A stretch of DNA of 64,000 nucleotides from Comamonadaceae bacterium (GCA_013297875.1 JAAFIW010000003.1:1-64000), one strand, 5' to 3'; numbered from the stretch's first letter, positions 9,298-19,649 are shown. The notes: generated from the letters alone by a model not told the origin. Made by a program: numbers and translations.

Positions 9298-11334
9298 TCA
9301 TCTGTCATCAGGAACCACCGGCAAGGTGAAGGTGAAAATCGTACCCCTGGGTTGCCTCAGTTCAAACCCGAGTATTCCCCCGTGCTGCTCGATGACGGTG
9401 CGGCACAGGCTCAGGCCCAGGCCCATGCCTTCGGCTTTGGTGGTGAAAAACGGGGTGTACAGCTGCTGGGCTACGTCTTGCGAAATGCCGGGCCCGGTGT
9501 CTGCCACCTCAAAGGCCAGCCAACGCGGGGGGCCGGCCTCGCGATGGGTGTGATCCACCGGGCGGGCATGCAGGGTCAGCACCCTGGGCAGGTCTGGCGG
9601 GGCGTCCATGGCCTGCATGCCGTTGCGCGCCAGATTCAGCAGCACCTGCTCGACCATGCTCCGGTCGCACAGCACCCTCGGTAATGGCCTGTCCACCGCG
9701 AGCTGCACCTGCACCTGCAACTTGCGCGCCTGCAGCTCAATGAGCGGCATGACCGCATCGAACAGGGTTTGCGGCGCAACCGCTTCGCGCCGCTGCTCGC
9801 GGCGGCGCACCATGTCGTGCACGCTTTGAATGACCTTGCCAGCGCGCTGGGCCTGCTCGGCAATGCGTTGCAAAGCGGTGTGCAGCATCTCGAAATAATG
9901 GTGATCTGACCCCAATTGTTTGGGTTGATCGGCCATCAGGTTCAAGGAGCCGGAGGCGTAGCTGGCGATGGCGGCCAGGGGTTGGTTCAGCTCGTGGCTG
10001 AGCAGCGAGGCCATTTCGCCCACGGTGGCCAGGCGGGCGGTGGCTTGCAGGCGCTCCTGGCTGGCGCGCTGCATCTCCTGCACCCGGCGCTGCTCGCTGA
10101 TGTCGACAAAGGCGCTCATCCAGCCGGTTTGCAGGCCTTGGGCGTTGATCAGCGGTGCCTCGATGATGAGCACCGGAAAGCGCGAGCCGTCTTTGCGCAT
10201 GAAGACCGACTCAAAACCTTCACGCGGTGGCACATGCTGGCCTGCCAGCCGCACGGCCTGGCGCTTTTGGTACTCGTCGGTCAGCTCGGGCGGCCAATAG
10301 GGCGCGGGGTTGGCCTGGCCCTGCAATTCGTGGGGTGCAAAGCCCACCATGTCGCAAAACGCCGGGTTCACGTAGGTGATGCGGCCTTGCAGGTCGCGCG
10401 CACGCAGGCCGGTCACCAGCGAATCTTCCATGGCCTTGCGAAACGCCAGCGCGTCGGCCAGGTCGCGCTCGGCACGCAGGCGGCGGCGGGCGTCTTTGGC
10501 CAGCAGCACCAGCACGGCAATCAGGGCCATCGACATGGCCGTCACCAGGGCAGTGAGCACATTGGGAAACAGGTCGGGTGCGGCGCGCCAGCTGTCCAGC
10601 CGCAAAACCAGGGTGTTGCCCGGCAAATCCAGCAGCTGTTGCGCAGTAAACACGCGGCTGGCCCGGCGCGCCGTGCCATGCAGGGCCAGGCGGGTGCCGT
10701 CAGGTTCGGTGAACGACACCTCGTGGTTGCGCGCCAGGTGTCGGCCCACCCGCTCGGCCAGCAGATCGGCCAGCGAGTAGGTGGCCACCACATAGCCCAG
10801 CGTTTGCCCGGCTTCAATTTTGGGCAGGCACAGCTCCATGGCCTCCAGGCCCATGCCGTCGTTTTGCGGCAGAAAGTAGCTGGCCGAGTAGGCTGGGCCG
10901 CTGATGCGCCGCGCATTGGCGCAGGCCAGCGCCACCTCGGCCTGCGCGTTGCTGCGCCCCAGGCGCGCAAATGCGGGTGGACGGTAGGGCGAGTCGGTAT
11001 GGGCCAACGGCAGCAGCGCGGCGCTGCGCCACTCCAGGCGCAGCCACTCACGCTGGTTGCGCAGCAAAGCGTCGGCTTGCAGCACCCAGGTGGCGGTAGA
11101 ACCCTCAGCGCCTTGCAAGGTTTGCAGGGCCTGCAGCGACTGCACATTGCGCGTCAACGCGGCGCGCACGTCGCTGGTGGCACCCGCCGCATCGCGCTCC
11201 AATCGCTCCTGCACCTGGCTGACCTCGTAGCGGCCCGCCAACCAGACCAGGGTGGCCAGCAGCGCCAGCACCAGGCCCAGCAGCGCGGTCCACAACAGGC
11301 TGCGTCGCCAGCCGGCAATCAGGCGGGCCAGCAC
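9298..11334 (-). CDS. PAS-domain sensor histidine kinase (678 aa)
   Basis: Membrane sensor kinase. An N-terminal helix (about 12-33, LLWTALLGLVLALLATLVWL) and a second helix near 265-285 (LVTAMSMALIAVLVLL) enclose a roughly 225-residue periplasmic region with no domain I recognise. A PAS domain follows (ITYVNPAFCDMVGF...FMRKDGSRFPVLI). The dimerisation helix has SHELNQPLAAIASYASG with the phosphorylated His near 446. The ATP lid includes VADTGPGIS and GMGLGLSLCR. Start is GTG at 11334, 9 bases after the hydrolase stop, suggesting translational coupling. The HELNQPL box and FixJ-type partner place it in the FixL/TtrS/DctB-like group. The ligand is unknown. Confidence 0.9.
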   Translation of the reverse strand: MLARLIAGWRRSLLWTALLGLVLALLATLVWLAGRYEVSQVQERLERDAAGATSDVRAALTRNVQSLQALQTLQGAEGSTATWVLQADALLRNQREWLRLEWRSAALLPLAHTDSPYRPPAFARLGRSNAQAEVALACANARRISGPAYSASYFLPQNDGMGLEAMELCLPKIEAGQTLGYVVATYSLADLLAERVGRHLARNHEVSFTEPDGTRLALHGTARRASRVFTAQQLLDLPGNTLVLRLDSWRAAPDLFPNVLTALVTAMSMALIAVLVLLAKDARRRLRAERDLADALAFRKAMEDSLVTGLRARDLQGRITYVNPAFCDMVGFAPHELQGQANPAPYWPPELTDEYQKRQAVRLAGQHVPPREGFESVFMRKDGSRFPVLIIEAPLINAQGLQTGWMSAFVDISEQRRVQEMQRASQERLQATARLATVGEMASLLSHELNQPLAAIASYASGSLNLMADQPKQLGSDHHYFEMLHTALQRIAEQAQRAGKVIQSVHDMVRRREQRREAVAPQTLFDAVMPLIELQARKLQVQVQLAVDRPLPRVLCDRSMVEQVLLNLARNGMQAMDAPPDLPRVLTLHARPVDHTHREAGPPRWLAFEVADTGPGISQDVAQQLYTPFFTTKAEGMGLGLSLCRTVIEQHGGILGFELRQPRGTIFTFTLPVVPDDR

Positions 11335-11343
11335 AGCATTGCC

Positions 11344-12165
11344 CTACAAGACCCGGTGCGACAGCGCCGGCAACTGGTGGCGCCGCTGCGCAATCTGCTG
11401 CGCATCCAGTTCGGCCAGCACCACGCCGGGGCCTTCTGCCTGCTGGGCCAGTACCTCGCCCCAGGGGCTGGCCACCAGGCTGTGGCCCCAGGTACGCCGC
11501 CCGTTGTCATGCTGGCCGCCTTGCGCAGGTGCTGCAACAAAGCAGAGGTTTTCAACCGCGCGGGCGCGCAGCAGCAATTCCCAATGGGCCTGGCCAGTCG
11601 TGTAGGTGAAGGCGCTGGGCACCAACAAGAGGTCTGCGCCTTCGCGTGCATAGAGCCGGTACAGCTCGGGAAAGCGCAGGTCGTAGCAGACGCTCAAGCC
11701 CACGCGCCACAGGTGGCCGTCGCGCGCGGGCAAGTCAAACCAGGCCGGTTGGCTGCCTGCCTGAAGCACCCGCGATTCGTCATACCGCTCGCGTCCGTTG
11801 TCAAAGCAAAACAGATGCATCTTGTCGTAGCGGGCCACGCACTGGCCGGCAGGCGAGAACACCAGGCTGCTGTTGAACACGCGTTGGCCGTCACCGTCCG
11901 GCACGCGAAGCGGCAAGGTGCCGCCCACCACCCACAAACCCAGCTGGCGTGCGGCGTCGGCCAGCATGGCCTGAATGGGGCCGGTGCCCTGGGTTTCCTG
12001 TATTGCCAGTTTGTCGGTGTCGTGCTGGCCCAGCAGACAGAAATATTCGGGTAGCACCGCCAGCTCAGCGCCCTGCGCGGCGGCTTGCTCCAGCAACTGG
12101 CGCGCATCCGCCAGGTTGCGCACCAGGTCGGTGCCAGAGACCATTTGAATTGCAGCCAGCTTCAT
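11344..12165 (-). CDS. Carbon-nitrogen hydrolase, nitrilase/omega-amidase type (273 aa)
   Basis: Nitrilase-superfamily amidohydrolase. The catalytic triad is visible: Glu40 (LPEYF), Lys115 (YDKMHLF) and Cys160 (VCYDLRFPE). The whole chain is one alpha-beta-beta-alpha domain of usual length, closest in pattern to the Nit1/Nit2 branch (omega-amidase or deaminated-glutathione amidase). Its ATG overlaps the last four bases of the yhdP-like gene, so the two are probably translated together. The substrate cannot be fixed from sequence; repair of deaminated glutathione is the likeliest housekeeping role. Confidence 0.9.
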   Translation of the reverse strand: MKLAAIQMVSGTDLVRNLADARQLLEQAAAQGAELAVLPEYFCLLGQHDTDKLAIQETQGTGPIQAMLADAARQLGLWVVGGTLPLRVPDGDGQRVFNSSLVFSPAGQCVARYDKMHLFCFDNGRERYDESRVLQAGSQPAWFDLPARDGHLWRVGLSVCYDLRFPELYRLYAREGADLLLVPSAFTYTTGQAHWELLLRARAVENLCFVAAPAQGGQHDNGRRTWGHSLVASPWGEVLAQQAEGPGVVLAELDAQQIAQRRHQLPALSHRVL

Positions 12166-15100
12166 CGTGTGGGCTCCAGGGTGGGGTTGGTGGCAGCCGG
12201 GGCAGCCTTGCGATCGGAGCGCTCCACCTTGGGGTCTGCCCAGCTGCCGCTGATCTGAAACTCCTGCGTGGCCGCCTGAATCAGCGGGCGGCGTAAAAAC
12301 AGCTGCGCCAGAAAGCTGGTGATGCCGATGGCTGGGTTGATGACGGTGGCCACCAGCGATGCGGTGCCCGCATCAATTTCGGGCACCACCAGCACCTTGA
12401 TGTCTTGCGTCTCGCGTGCAATGTCAGCCTTGCCATCCATCAGCACCGCCGCGTTCACGCCTTTCATCTGCAGGTTGTTGGTGGCGGCTATGCCCTGCTC
12501 GATGGTCACGTCGCCGCGCACAAAGTCAAAGCTGAAGCCCTGGCTGAATACATCGCGAAAATCAAGCGTCAAGCGCCTGGGCAGCGACTGCAGGCTCAGC
12601 ACACCCAGCAGCTTGGCAATGCCGGGGTCGGCTTTTAAAAACTGGCCCGACTCCAGGTTGATGTTGAAGTTGCCGCTCAAGGAGGCGTTGTCCAGCGTGG
12701 TGGGTGAGCCCAGCCAGGAGACCTGGCCCTCCATGCGGCCCTTGCCGCCGCGCACCAGGTCTTTCATGCCAAAGCGGCTGAGCAATTGGCCCGAGTCGGC
12801 AATCTCCAGCTTGAAGCCCATCACCGTGCGGCGGGGCTCTGAGCCGGTGCGGGCGCGCGCAGAAGGCAGCGCCTGCGCGTTCACGGCAGCCCAGTTGCCC
12901 GTGGCGCTGAAGCTGGCCTCTGGCATGGTGAGGTTCAGCTTGCGCAAACGCCATTCACGCACACCGCCATCCCGGGCGTTGGCACCGGCGCCCCGGTTGG
13001 TCGCATCGATTTCCAGCCGGCCCAGCTTTTTGCCGCGCAGCTCCAGGTCGTCCACCACCACATCCAGCGCGGGCAGGTTGGCCGGTTGTTCATCGAGCAA
13101 CGCGTCCAGCTCACGCTCGTTGTTTTGCGTCAGTTGCAGGCGTGCCAGGCGGGCATACAGGCCACCGGCACCGCCACCTGCGCTTTGTCGGTACTCCACA
13201 TATCCATTGAGCTGGGTGGCATCCAGGTTGGCGCGCCAGATCAGGCCCTGGCGCGAGCCACCGATCACCAGGTTGGTCAAGGTTCGCCCGTCCATGGTGA
13301 GTTCACGCGCGCGCAAGGCCACGCTGGTGGGCAAATAGGTTTGTGCCGCCGAGGCCGTTGCGCGCGCGGTCGCCGCAGATACAGCCAGTGCGGCCACAGC
13401 GCTGCTGTCGCCCGTGGCGTAGTCAACCAGGTCTTCCCAGGCATTCAGGTTCACGGTTGCCAGGTTGATGTTGGCCGTCACCCCCAGCTCGGGCATGGGT
13501 GCCGTTTCGTTGTCGGCCAGCCCCACGCCCAGCGAGCCGCGCAGCACGCGCGGCAGCGGCCCCGACACATCGCGCACGTAGCGCATGGCGGCCAGTCGGC
13601 CCAGTTCCACCACCATCAGGTCGTGCTGCGCACCCGCCGGGGCATCCCGCACCATGGTGTTTTCAAAACGCAGCGGTAGTTGCGCATCGGCGGCCTTGTT
13701 GAACGGTGCTGGTAGTCCCAAGGCCATGCCCTGCAAATTGCTGGCAACCACGATTTCAGGCGTGCCCTGAAAAAAGGCCAGGGTGGCGCTGTAGGTGGTG
13801 CTGCCCACCGCATTGCTGGCCAGGCGCGACACCACGCCCAGTTGGGGGGTTTGCCGCAAACCCGCCGCCGTGGTCGTTCCCTGGGCCCGAAACACGGTGG
13901 TGGGCGTGGCACCTGGCGTGGGCGCACGCATGCCACCTTCCAGCCGCGCCTGTCCGCCCAGTAAACCGGCCTGCGCGCCAACCAGGGCAAAACCACTTTC
14001 GGTAAACACCACCTGGCCCTGGGCTTTTTGCAGCGGCGGGCTGCCGGGGGTGATGTGCAGGTCGTTGCCTGCCAGGGTGGCTGTGCCAGACACCTTGGAG
14101 CGATCAATCGTGTTGACTGGCAGGTTCAGGCGCACCCGAAAGTCGGCAGGGCCGCTGCCTTTGGCCTGGGCCAGCGCGTCGCCCATCATGGCCGACAGCG
14201 GGGAGGTGTTCACCACCCGCAGTGCCTCGTCCAGCGGGCCACGAATATCACCCGCAACCAGCACCGTGGTGGGGCCGTGCAGGTCGGGTATTTGTGCCTC
14301 GGCGCGCAGCAGTTGCAGGCCGGGTGCGCCACTGAAGCCGCCGCTGGCACCCACGACCTTCATGCTGTTGTGGTCAAAACTCATCTGGCCATTGAGCTGG
14401 GTCAACGCGGGCCAGGGCGCGCTGCCTTTGGCGGCCACCGTCGCGGGCGCAAAAGCGAAGGTGGCATTTCTCACATTGCCTGCAATTGCAAACTCGCCTG
14501 GCAGGCTGTCTTTGGAGGCAATGGTGGTGGCGTCGCCCTTGACGCGAAATTTCACATCGGTCACCGTGCCGGCCAGCACCGAATCGCGCACGTAATGACG
14601 GGTGGTTGGCGGCATGGTCAGTGGCAGGTAGCGGTGCACCCGCGCGCCATCGGCGCGGCTGATGCTGCCTTTGATGTCCACCACACCCGGAAAACGGCTA
14701 CGCGACGCGGCCTTGGCCGGGTCGCTGGTGTGCCAGCTGGCTTCCAGCTGGCCTTGCGCGTCGGCATTGGCAAAGCGCAGGTTGGTGATGCTGGCCGACA
14801 GTTTGTCGCCACCGGCTTGCGCGCGGATCTCCCATTTCACGTCGCCACTGAGCAGGTCCAGCGGCAGCACCGGCTCCTCAAACACGCCCGGCAAATCCAG
14901 CGCGCCTTTTTGCAGGGCCAGCTTGGCCTGACCGCCCGCCTGGTTGAAGTCAAACTCCACCCCGGCACCGCGCACGCCGGGTGTACCGATGGATGCCTGC
15001 GCCGCCACATTCAACTGAGACACGCGCCCCTTGGCCTGGTAAGCCAGCGGCTGATCCAAGGGCCCACGCCACGTGGCTTGCAGGCTGTCCACCACACCTT

Positions 15101-16295
15101 GGGGTGCATAGGCCGCCAGCGCGGCATGGGTCGCCGAGCCCAGCGGCAAGCGGCTGGCAATCTGGCCCAAGGCGGCCAGATCCAGTTTGTCGGCCTGCAA
15201 CTGGCCTTGTTCGCTCTGGTTTTTGGCGTGGGTGTGGCGCAGCTTGGCGTTGCCGCCGGGCCAGCGCACACCACCAGTGGTTTGAAACGCCAGGCCCTGC
15301 GTTTCCACCTCGAAGCCATCAGCAATTTTTTGCCCGGCCAGCCGCCCGCTCAGCGTGTCCAGCAACAACGGCTCCAGCCCCTGGCCCAGGGTGGCGCGAA
15401 CGGCTTGCAGCGACAGATCCGCTGTGGCACCCATGATGGCGCCGCGCTGCACCTGCGCCCATACACGGGCGCGGCCTGTACCTTGCGCAATGTCCACCCC
15501 CACATCGGCGTATTGGCGCAGTGCCGACACGTCGATGCGCGCCAGGTCTGCATACAACTGCCCTTCCCATTCTTTCCAGCGCCCGCTGCGCAAGGACAAG
15601 CGCGGCTGCTGAAAAATGCCGCGCAAGCTGAATCGCTCACCCCAGCTGCCCGGCGGGGTGGCGTCCAGCCGGGCCAGATGCCGCCGCCCGGTGTTGCGAA
15701 TCACCAGATCCACCTGGCTGAGCGCCAGCGGCGGTGCGCCGCGCTGTTCGTCTGTCCAGCGAACAGTGCCGCCACGCACCACCAGCTCGCTCTGGGAAAA
15801 CAACCAGTCCAGCGTGCCGTCGTCTGCTGTTTGTGCGCCACCGGACAACGCCAGGCCGGCAATCAGCAACTGGCCGCTGGCGGTGCGGCGAATATCCAGC
15901 TCGGGCTGGTCAATCAATAACTGCTCAAAACCCAGGTTCCACAAAGACTGCGGTGAGACGGCAGCCGCCACACGCGCCAGCTGCAACGCAGGTTTGCCTT
16001 GCGGATCCATCAGCAGCACATCGGTCATTTCAAAAGACGGCACCAAACCGCTGGACACGGCGGTGATGCGGCCGATGCGCACCGGAACCCCCAATGCCTT
16101 TGTGGCCTGGCTTTCCAGCACCGGCCTCAACCGCTCGATTCCCGGCACAATGGCCCAGTTCAGCGCAGCCCAGGTCAGGCCAAACAACAAGAGCGCGGCC
16201 AACACCAACCGCAAAATGATCTGGGTAGCAAGGCTGTAGGCCTTGAGGGCGCGGGAGGCAGAGGCGGGTACCGCAGAAGGTGGTGCTTGATTCAT
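12162..16295 (-). CDS. yhdP: YhdP-family AsmA-like envelope protein (1377 aa)
   Basis: Very long protein with one N-terminal membrane helix (ATQIILRLVLAALLLFGLTW) and a repetitive beta-rich body. The C-terminal AsmA-like region includes GKGRMEGQVSWLGSP and VVPEIDAGTASLVATVINP. This matches the YhdP/AsmA family, which forms bridge-like proteins thought to carry phospholipids from inner to outer membrane. E. coli YhdP is slightly shorter. I start at ATG 16295; a TTG two codons upstream is possible. The divergent glnE starts only 25 bases away, so both promoters overlap the other gene's leader. Confidence 0.88.
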   Translation of the reverse strand: MNQAPPSAVPASASRALKAYSLATQIILRLVLAALLLFGLTWAALNWAIVPGIERLRPVLESQATKALGVPVRIGRITAVSSGLVPSFEMTDVLLMDPQGKPALQLARVAAAVSPQSLWNLGFEQLLIDQPELDIRRTASGQLLIAGLALSGGAQTADDGTLDWLFSQSELVVRGGTVRWTDEQRGAPPLALSQVDLVIRNTGRRHLARLDATPPGSWGERFSLRGIFQQPRLSLRSGRWKEWEGQLYADLARIDVSALRQYADVGVDIAQGTGRARVWAQVQRGAIMGATADLSLQAVRATLGQGLEPLLLDTLSGRLAGQKIADGFEVETQGLAFQTTGGVRWPGGNAKLRHTHAKNQSEQGQLQADKLDLAALGQIASRLPLGSATHAALAAYAPQGVVDSLQATWRGPLDQPLAYQAKGRVSQLNVAAQASIGTPGVRGAGVEFDFNQAGGQAKLALQKGALDLPGVFEEPVLPLDLLSGDVKWEIRAQAGGDKLSASITNLRFANADAQGQLEASWHTSDPAKAASRSRFPGVVDIKGSISRADGARVHRYLPLTMPPTTRHYVRDSVLAGTVTDVKFRVKGDATTIASKDSLPGEFAIAGNVRNATFAFAPATVAAKGSAPWPALTQLNGQMSFDHNSMKVVGASGGFSGAPGLQLLRAEAQIPDLHGPTTVLVAGDIRGPLDEALRVVNTSPLSAMMGDALAQAKGSGPADFRVRLNLPVNTIDRSKVSGTATLAGNDLHITPGSPPLQKAQGQVVFTESGFALVGAQAGLLGGQARLEGGMRAPTPGATPTTVFRAQGTTTAAGLRQTPQLGVVSRLASNAVGSTTYSATLAFFQGTPEIVVASNLQGMALGLPAPFNKAADAQLPLRFENTMVRDAPAGAQHDLMVVELGRLAAMRYVRDVSGPLPRVLRGSLGVGLADNETAPMPELGVTANINLATVNLNAWEDLVDYATGDSSAVAALAVSAATARATASAAQTYLPTSVALRARELTMDGRTLTNLVIGGSRQGLIWRANLDATQLNGYVEYRQSAGGGAGGLYARLARLQLTQNNERELDALLDEQPANLPALDVVVDDLELRGKKLGRLEIDATNRGAGANARDGGVREWRLRKLNLTMPEASFSATGNWAAVNAQALPSARARTGSEPRRTVMGFKLEIADSGQLLSRFGMKDLVRGGKGRMEGQVSWLGSPTTLDNASLSGNFNINLESGQFLKADPGIAKLLGVLSLQSLPRRLTLDFRDVFSQGFSFDFVRGDVTIEQGIAATNNLQMKGVNAAVLMDGKADIARETQDIKVLVVPEIDAGTASLVATVINPAIGITSFLAQLFLRRPLIQAATQEFQISGSWADPKVERSDRKAAPAATNPTLEPTR

Positions 16296-16320
16296 TGGCA
16301 ATGAGGAGACTTCAAGAATT

Positions 16321-19107
16321 ATGAACCGCAGCGCTGAAGCCGCCCCCGTGTTGAGCGGCTCCGAATACCCCCGTTTCGCCCAACGCCTGCGCCGCCGTTA
16401 CAACGCTTACTTGACCTTGTTGCCGCCAGGTGCTTTAACCCGCGACACCCTGCACAGCAGCCTGGTCGCTCTGGTGGATGCCGGTTTGGCCAAGGCGGCT
16501 GCTTTGCGGGTGCTGCGGCAATTGGTGATGCTGCGTTTGATGGAGTTGGACTGCAGCCCATCCGTTCCCTTGCCGCCACTTGACACGGTGATACAGGCCG
16601 TCACAGAGCTGGCCGAGTTCGCGCTGGATGTGGCCTGCCAGGAAGCCCAGGCCCAGCTGGACGCACTGCACGGCCAGCCCCGTGCGCCCGATGGCCGGCG
16701 CGCCCATTTCTGGGTGGTGGGCATGGGCAAGCTGGGCGCGCGCGAGCTCAATGTGTCCAGCGACATTGACCTGATCTATGTCTACGACCACGACGGCAAC
16801 ACCGACGGAAACAGCGCAGGCCAGGGCCACATCTCCAACCACGAGTACTTCGGCAAATTCGCCAAACTGATCTACAGCCTGGTTGGCGAGACCACCGAGC
16901 ACGGTTTTGTGTTTCGGGTCGATCTGGCGCTGCGCCCCAACGGCAACAGCGGGCCTGCCGCCATCTCGCTGGATGCTTTGCAGGAATATTTTGTGGCGCA
17001 GGGCCGTGAGTGGGAGCGCTTTGCCTGGCTGAAAAGCCGCGTGGTTGCGCCCCTGAGTTCGGTGCCCGCAGGCGCGGCCTTGCGCACGGCGGTGCTGCCC
17101 TTTGTGTTTCGCAACTACCTGGACTACAACGTGTTTGACGCCTTGCGCGTGCTGCACCGGCAAATTCGCGAGCAGGCGGCGCGCCGCAGCGCGGGGAGGC
17201 CTGATCGCGCAAATGACGTGAAGCTGTCGCGCGGTGGCATACGCGAGATCGAGTTCACCGTGCAACTCTTGCAGGTGGTGCGGGGCGGCCAGTTCCCCGA
17301 GCTGCGCACCCGGCCCACGGTGGCGGCCCTGCAGCGCCTGGCCCGCGCAGGCCTGATGTCGCCCGAAACCGCCCTTGCTCTGACCCGTGCCTATGAGTTT
17401 TTGCGCCGCGTGGAGCACCGCATTCAGTACCTGGATGACCAGCAGACGCATGTGCTCCCTACCGACGACGCCGACCTGACCTGGATTGCGCAAACCCTGG
17501 GTTACGCCAACTGCTGCCCGTTTTTGAGTGAGCTGGACACCCACCGCGAGCGCGTGGCCCAGGAATTTGACGCCCTGCTGGGCAACGCCAAAACCGATTG
17601 CACCGGTGGGCGCTGTGGCGGCCCCAAGGCCTTGCCACTGGCAGCCCTCACCTTGCCAGACACCTTGGCCCAGCTGCCAGCACCTTTTCGCGAGCGGCTG
17701 ATCGCCTGGCAAGACCACCCACGCGTGCTGGCCCTGCGTGACGACGCGCGCGCGCGCCTGGTGTTGCTGGTGCAGCGCACCGGCCAGTGGCTGAATGCCG
17801 GCCTGCCCGACGAGCAGCCCCAGCGCCTGCAGGCCGCCCTGCGCTGGGCCGACTGGATGGAGGCCCTGCTGCGGCGTGACAGCTACCTGGCCTTGCTGGT
17901 GGAGCGCCCGGCGGTGCACCAGCGCCTGCTGCGCTTGCTGGGGGTTGCCAAATGGCCAGCCCGCTATCTGCTGCAACACCCTGGCGTGGTGGACGAGTTG
18001 GCCAGCGATGCCTTGCTGGCGGGCCGGTTTGACCCGGCCCAATTGCACCAGGAATTGGAAGCGCGCCGAACTTCCCTGCAAATCACCGGCGAAGACGATG
18101 ACGAAGCCCTGCTCAACCTGCTGCGCCGTGCCCTGCACGCCCAGGTGTTTCGCACGCTGGCGCGCGATGTGGAAGGGCGGCTGTCGGTCGAACAAGTGGC
18201 CGACGACCTGAGCGCGCTGGCCGACTGCCTGCTGCGCATCACGGCCCACTGGTGCTGGCAGCGCCTGAAAACCCGCCACCGCGAGGTGCCGCAGTTCGCC
18301 GTCATTGGCTACGGCAAGCTGGGCAGCCAGGAGCTGGGCTACGGCAGCGACCTGGACATCGTGTTCGTCTACGACGATACCGGCGAGGCCGACCCCGACA
18401 GTGCTGCCGCCCCCGCCGACGAAGACGGCGTTGCCGTTATTTATGCCGCCTTCGTGCGCAAACTCATCACCTGGCTGACCGTCAAGACCGGGGAAGGCGA
18501 CCTGTTCGAGATCGACACCGCGCTGCGCCCCAACGGCAACTCCGGTATGCTGGTGACCACCTTCACCGCCTACGCCAACTACCAGCAGCAGCGCGGCAGC
18601 AACACCGCCTGGACCTGGGAACACCAGGCCATGACGCGCACCCGATTCGTGATGGGCTCCCCGACGTTGCAGCAGCGCTTTGAAGCCGTGCGCCAGGCCG
18701 TCATCACCGCACCGCGTGACACCGCCAGCCTGAAAAACGAAATCGTGGCCATGCGCGGCAAAGTGCGTGCAGCGCACCCGGTGAAAAGCGGCCAGTTCGA
18801 CGTGAAGCACAGCGAAGGCGGCATGGTGGACGCCGAGTTTGCCGTGCAATACCTGGTGCTGCTGCACTCGGCCCAACACCCCACGCTACAAGCCAATGTG
18901 GGCAACATTGCCCTGCTGGAGCGCGCCGAACAAGCCGGCCTGCTGCCGACCGGCGTCGGCCAGGCGGCCGCCCGCGCCTACCGCGAACTGCGCCGCGTGC
19001 AACACCAGGCCCGGCTCAATGAAGCGCCCACGCAAGTGGCGCTGCCCGCGCTACAGCGCGAGCGCGACGCCGTGATGGCCTTGTGGGCCTGCGTGCTGGC
19101 TGCTTGA
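16321..19107 (+). CDS. glnE: Bifunctional glutamine synthetase adenylyltransferase/deadenylase (928 aa)
   Basis: Adds AMP to, and removes it from, glutamine synthetase under control of PII proteins, adjusting nitrogen assimilation. Both nucleotidyltransferase-like domains are present. The N-terminal removase has GMGKLGARELNVSSDIDLIY near residues 136-155; the C-terminal transferase has GYGKLGSQELGYGSDLDIVF near 660-680. Each is followed by its RPNGNSG motif (LALRPNGNSGP and TALRPNGNSGM). Length is near that of the family. GAGGAG lies 11 bases before the ATG. The last codon is followed within 20 bases by a short interspersed repeat instead of an obvious terminator. Confidence 0.96.
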   Translation: MNRSAEAAPVLSGSEYPRFAQRLRRRYNAYLTLLPPGALTRDTLHSSLVALVDAGLAKAAALRVLRQLVMLRLMELDCSPSVPLPPLDTVIQAVTELAEFALDVACQEAQAQLDALHGQPRAPDGRRAHFWVVGMGKLGARELNVSSDIDLIYVYDHDGNTDGNSAGQGHISNHEYFGKFAKLIYSLVGETTEHGFVFRVDLALRPNGNSGPAAISLDALQEYFVAQGREWERFAWLKSRVVAPLSSVPAGAALRTAVLPFVFRNYLDYNVFDALRVLHRQIREQAARRSAGRPDRANDVKLSRGGIREIEFTVQLLQVVRGGQFPELRTRPTVAALQRLARAGLMSPETALALTRAYEFLRRVEHRIQYLDDQQTHVLPTDDADLTWIAQTLGYANCCPFLSELDTHRERVAQEFDALLGNAKTDCTGGRCGGPKALPLAALTLPDTLAQLPAPFRERLIAWQDHPRVLALRDDARARLVLLVQRTGQWLNAGLPDEQPQRLQAALRWADWMEALLRRDSYLALLVERPAVHQRLLRLLGVAKWPARYLLQHPGVVDELASDALLAGRFDPAQLHQELEARRTSLQITGEDDDEALLNLLRRALHAQVFRTLARDVEGRLSVEQVADDLSALADCLLRITAHWCWQRLKTRHREVPQFAVIGYGKLGSQELGYGSDLDIVFVYDDTGEADPDSAAAPADEDGVAVIYAAFVRKLITWLTVKTGEGDLFEIDTALRPNGNSGMLVTTFTAYANYQQQRGSNTAWTWEHQAMTRTRFVMGSPTLQQRFEAVRQAVITAPRDTASLKNEIVAMRGKVRAAHPVKSGQFDVKHSEGGMVDAEFAVQYLVLLHSAQHPTLQANVGNIALLERAEQAGLLPTGVGQAAARAYRELRRVQHQARLNEAPTQVALPALQRERDAVMALWACVLAA

Positions 19108-19119
19108 AACGCTTTTGGC

Positions 19120-19180
19120 TTGCTATCAAATACAGAGCTGCTTGAGCTCATCCAGATTGGACATGAGGCCAATTTGAATA
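19120..19180. repeat. Short interspersed repeat after glnE
   Basis: TTGCTATCAAATACAGAGC then TGCTTGAGC and ATGAGGCCAA. It fits the window-wide family and fills most of the 77-base gap between the convergent glnE and thioesterase genes. Confidence 0.75.
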
Positions 19181-19184
19181 AAAA

Positions 19185-19607
19185 CTACCTCGGCGCGAGC
19201 ACCGCCATCGTGATGCGCGACACGCAGGTCAGCTCCCCTGCGTCGTTGTGCATGTCGATATGCCAGACCTGGGTGGTGCGGCCCACGTGCACCGGGCGGG
19301 TGATGCCTGTCACCCAGCCGCTGGTGGCGCTGCGAATGTGGTTGGCGTTGATGTCCAGGCCCACCGCGCGCCAGCCCTCGGGCGAGGCGTAAGCCGCGCC
19401 GCACGAGCCCAGGGTTTCGGCTAGCACCACACTCACGCCGCCGTGCAGCAGGCCATACGGCTGGCGGGTGCGTTTGTCTACTGGAATGCGGGCACGAATG
19501 AAGTCGTCGCCCACCTCCAAAAACTCCATACCCAGGTGGTCTACTGCGGTGTCGACGTGGATGCGGGCGAGGTCTTCAATGCTGATGGGGCGTTTCCAGA
19601 TGGTCAT
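19185..19607 (-). CDS. Hotdog-fold PaaI/YdiI-type acyl-CoA thioesterase (140 aa)
   Basis: Hydrolyses aryl- or acyl-CoA thioesters. The chain is a single hotdog domain with LHGGVSVVLAETLGS, where the Glu is the usual catalytic base. It also has the GLDINANHIRSATSG strand typical of the PaaI/YdiI/EntH branch. Length is normal. It is flanked by two short interspersed repeats, has no obvious operon partner, and converges with glnE. The precise CoA ester is unknown. Confidence 0.85.
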   Translation of the reverse strand: MTIWKRPISIEDLARIHVDTAVDHLGMEFLEVGDDFIRARIPVDKRTRQPYGLLHGGVSVVLAETLGSCGAAYASPEGWRAVGLDINANHIRSATSGWVTGITRPVHVGRTTQVWHIDMHNDAGELTCVSRITMAVLAPR

Positions 19608-19649
19608 GGATGGGTTCGTTTCAAAAAAGTATAAAAAGTAGACAAATCG

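Noticed and set aside
9916-15920. Long plus-strand frames opposite the histidine kinase, hydrolase and YhdP genes
   Set aside because: Low-complexity Gln/His/Ala translations without ribosome-binding sites; shadows of the minus-strand genes.
16435-18879. Very long open frame (814 codons) antisense to glnE
   Set aside because: GC-rich codon structure of glnE leaves the opposite strand open; the translation is His/Gln/Ala-rich with no domain, and glnE itself is fully recognisable.
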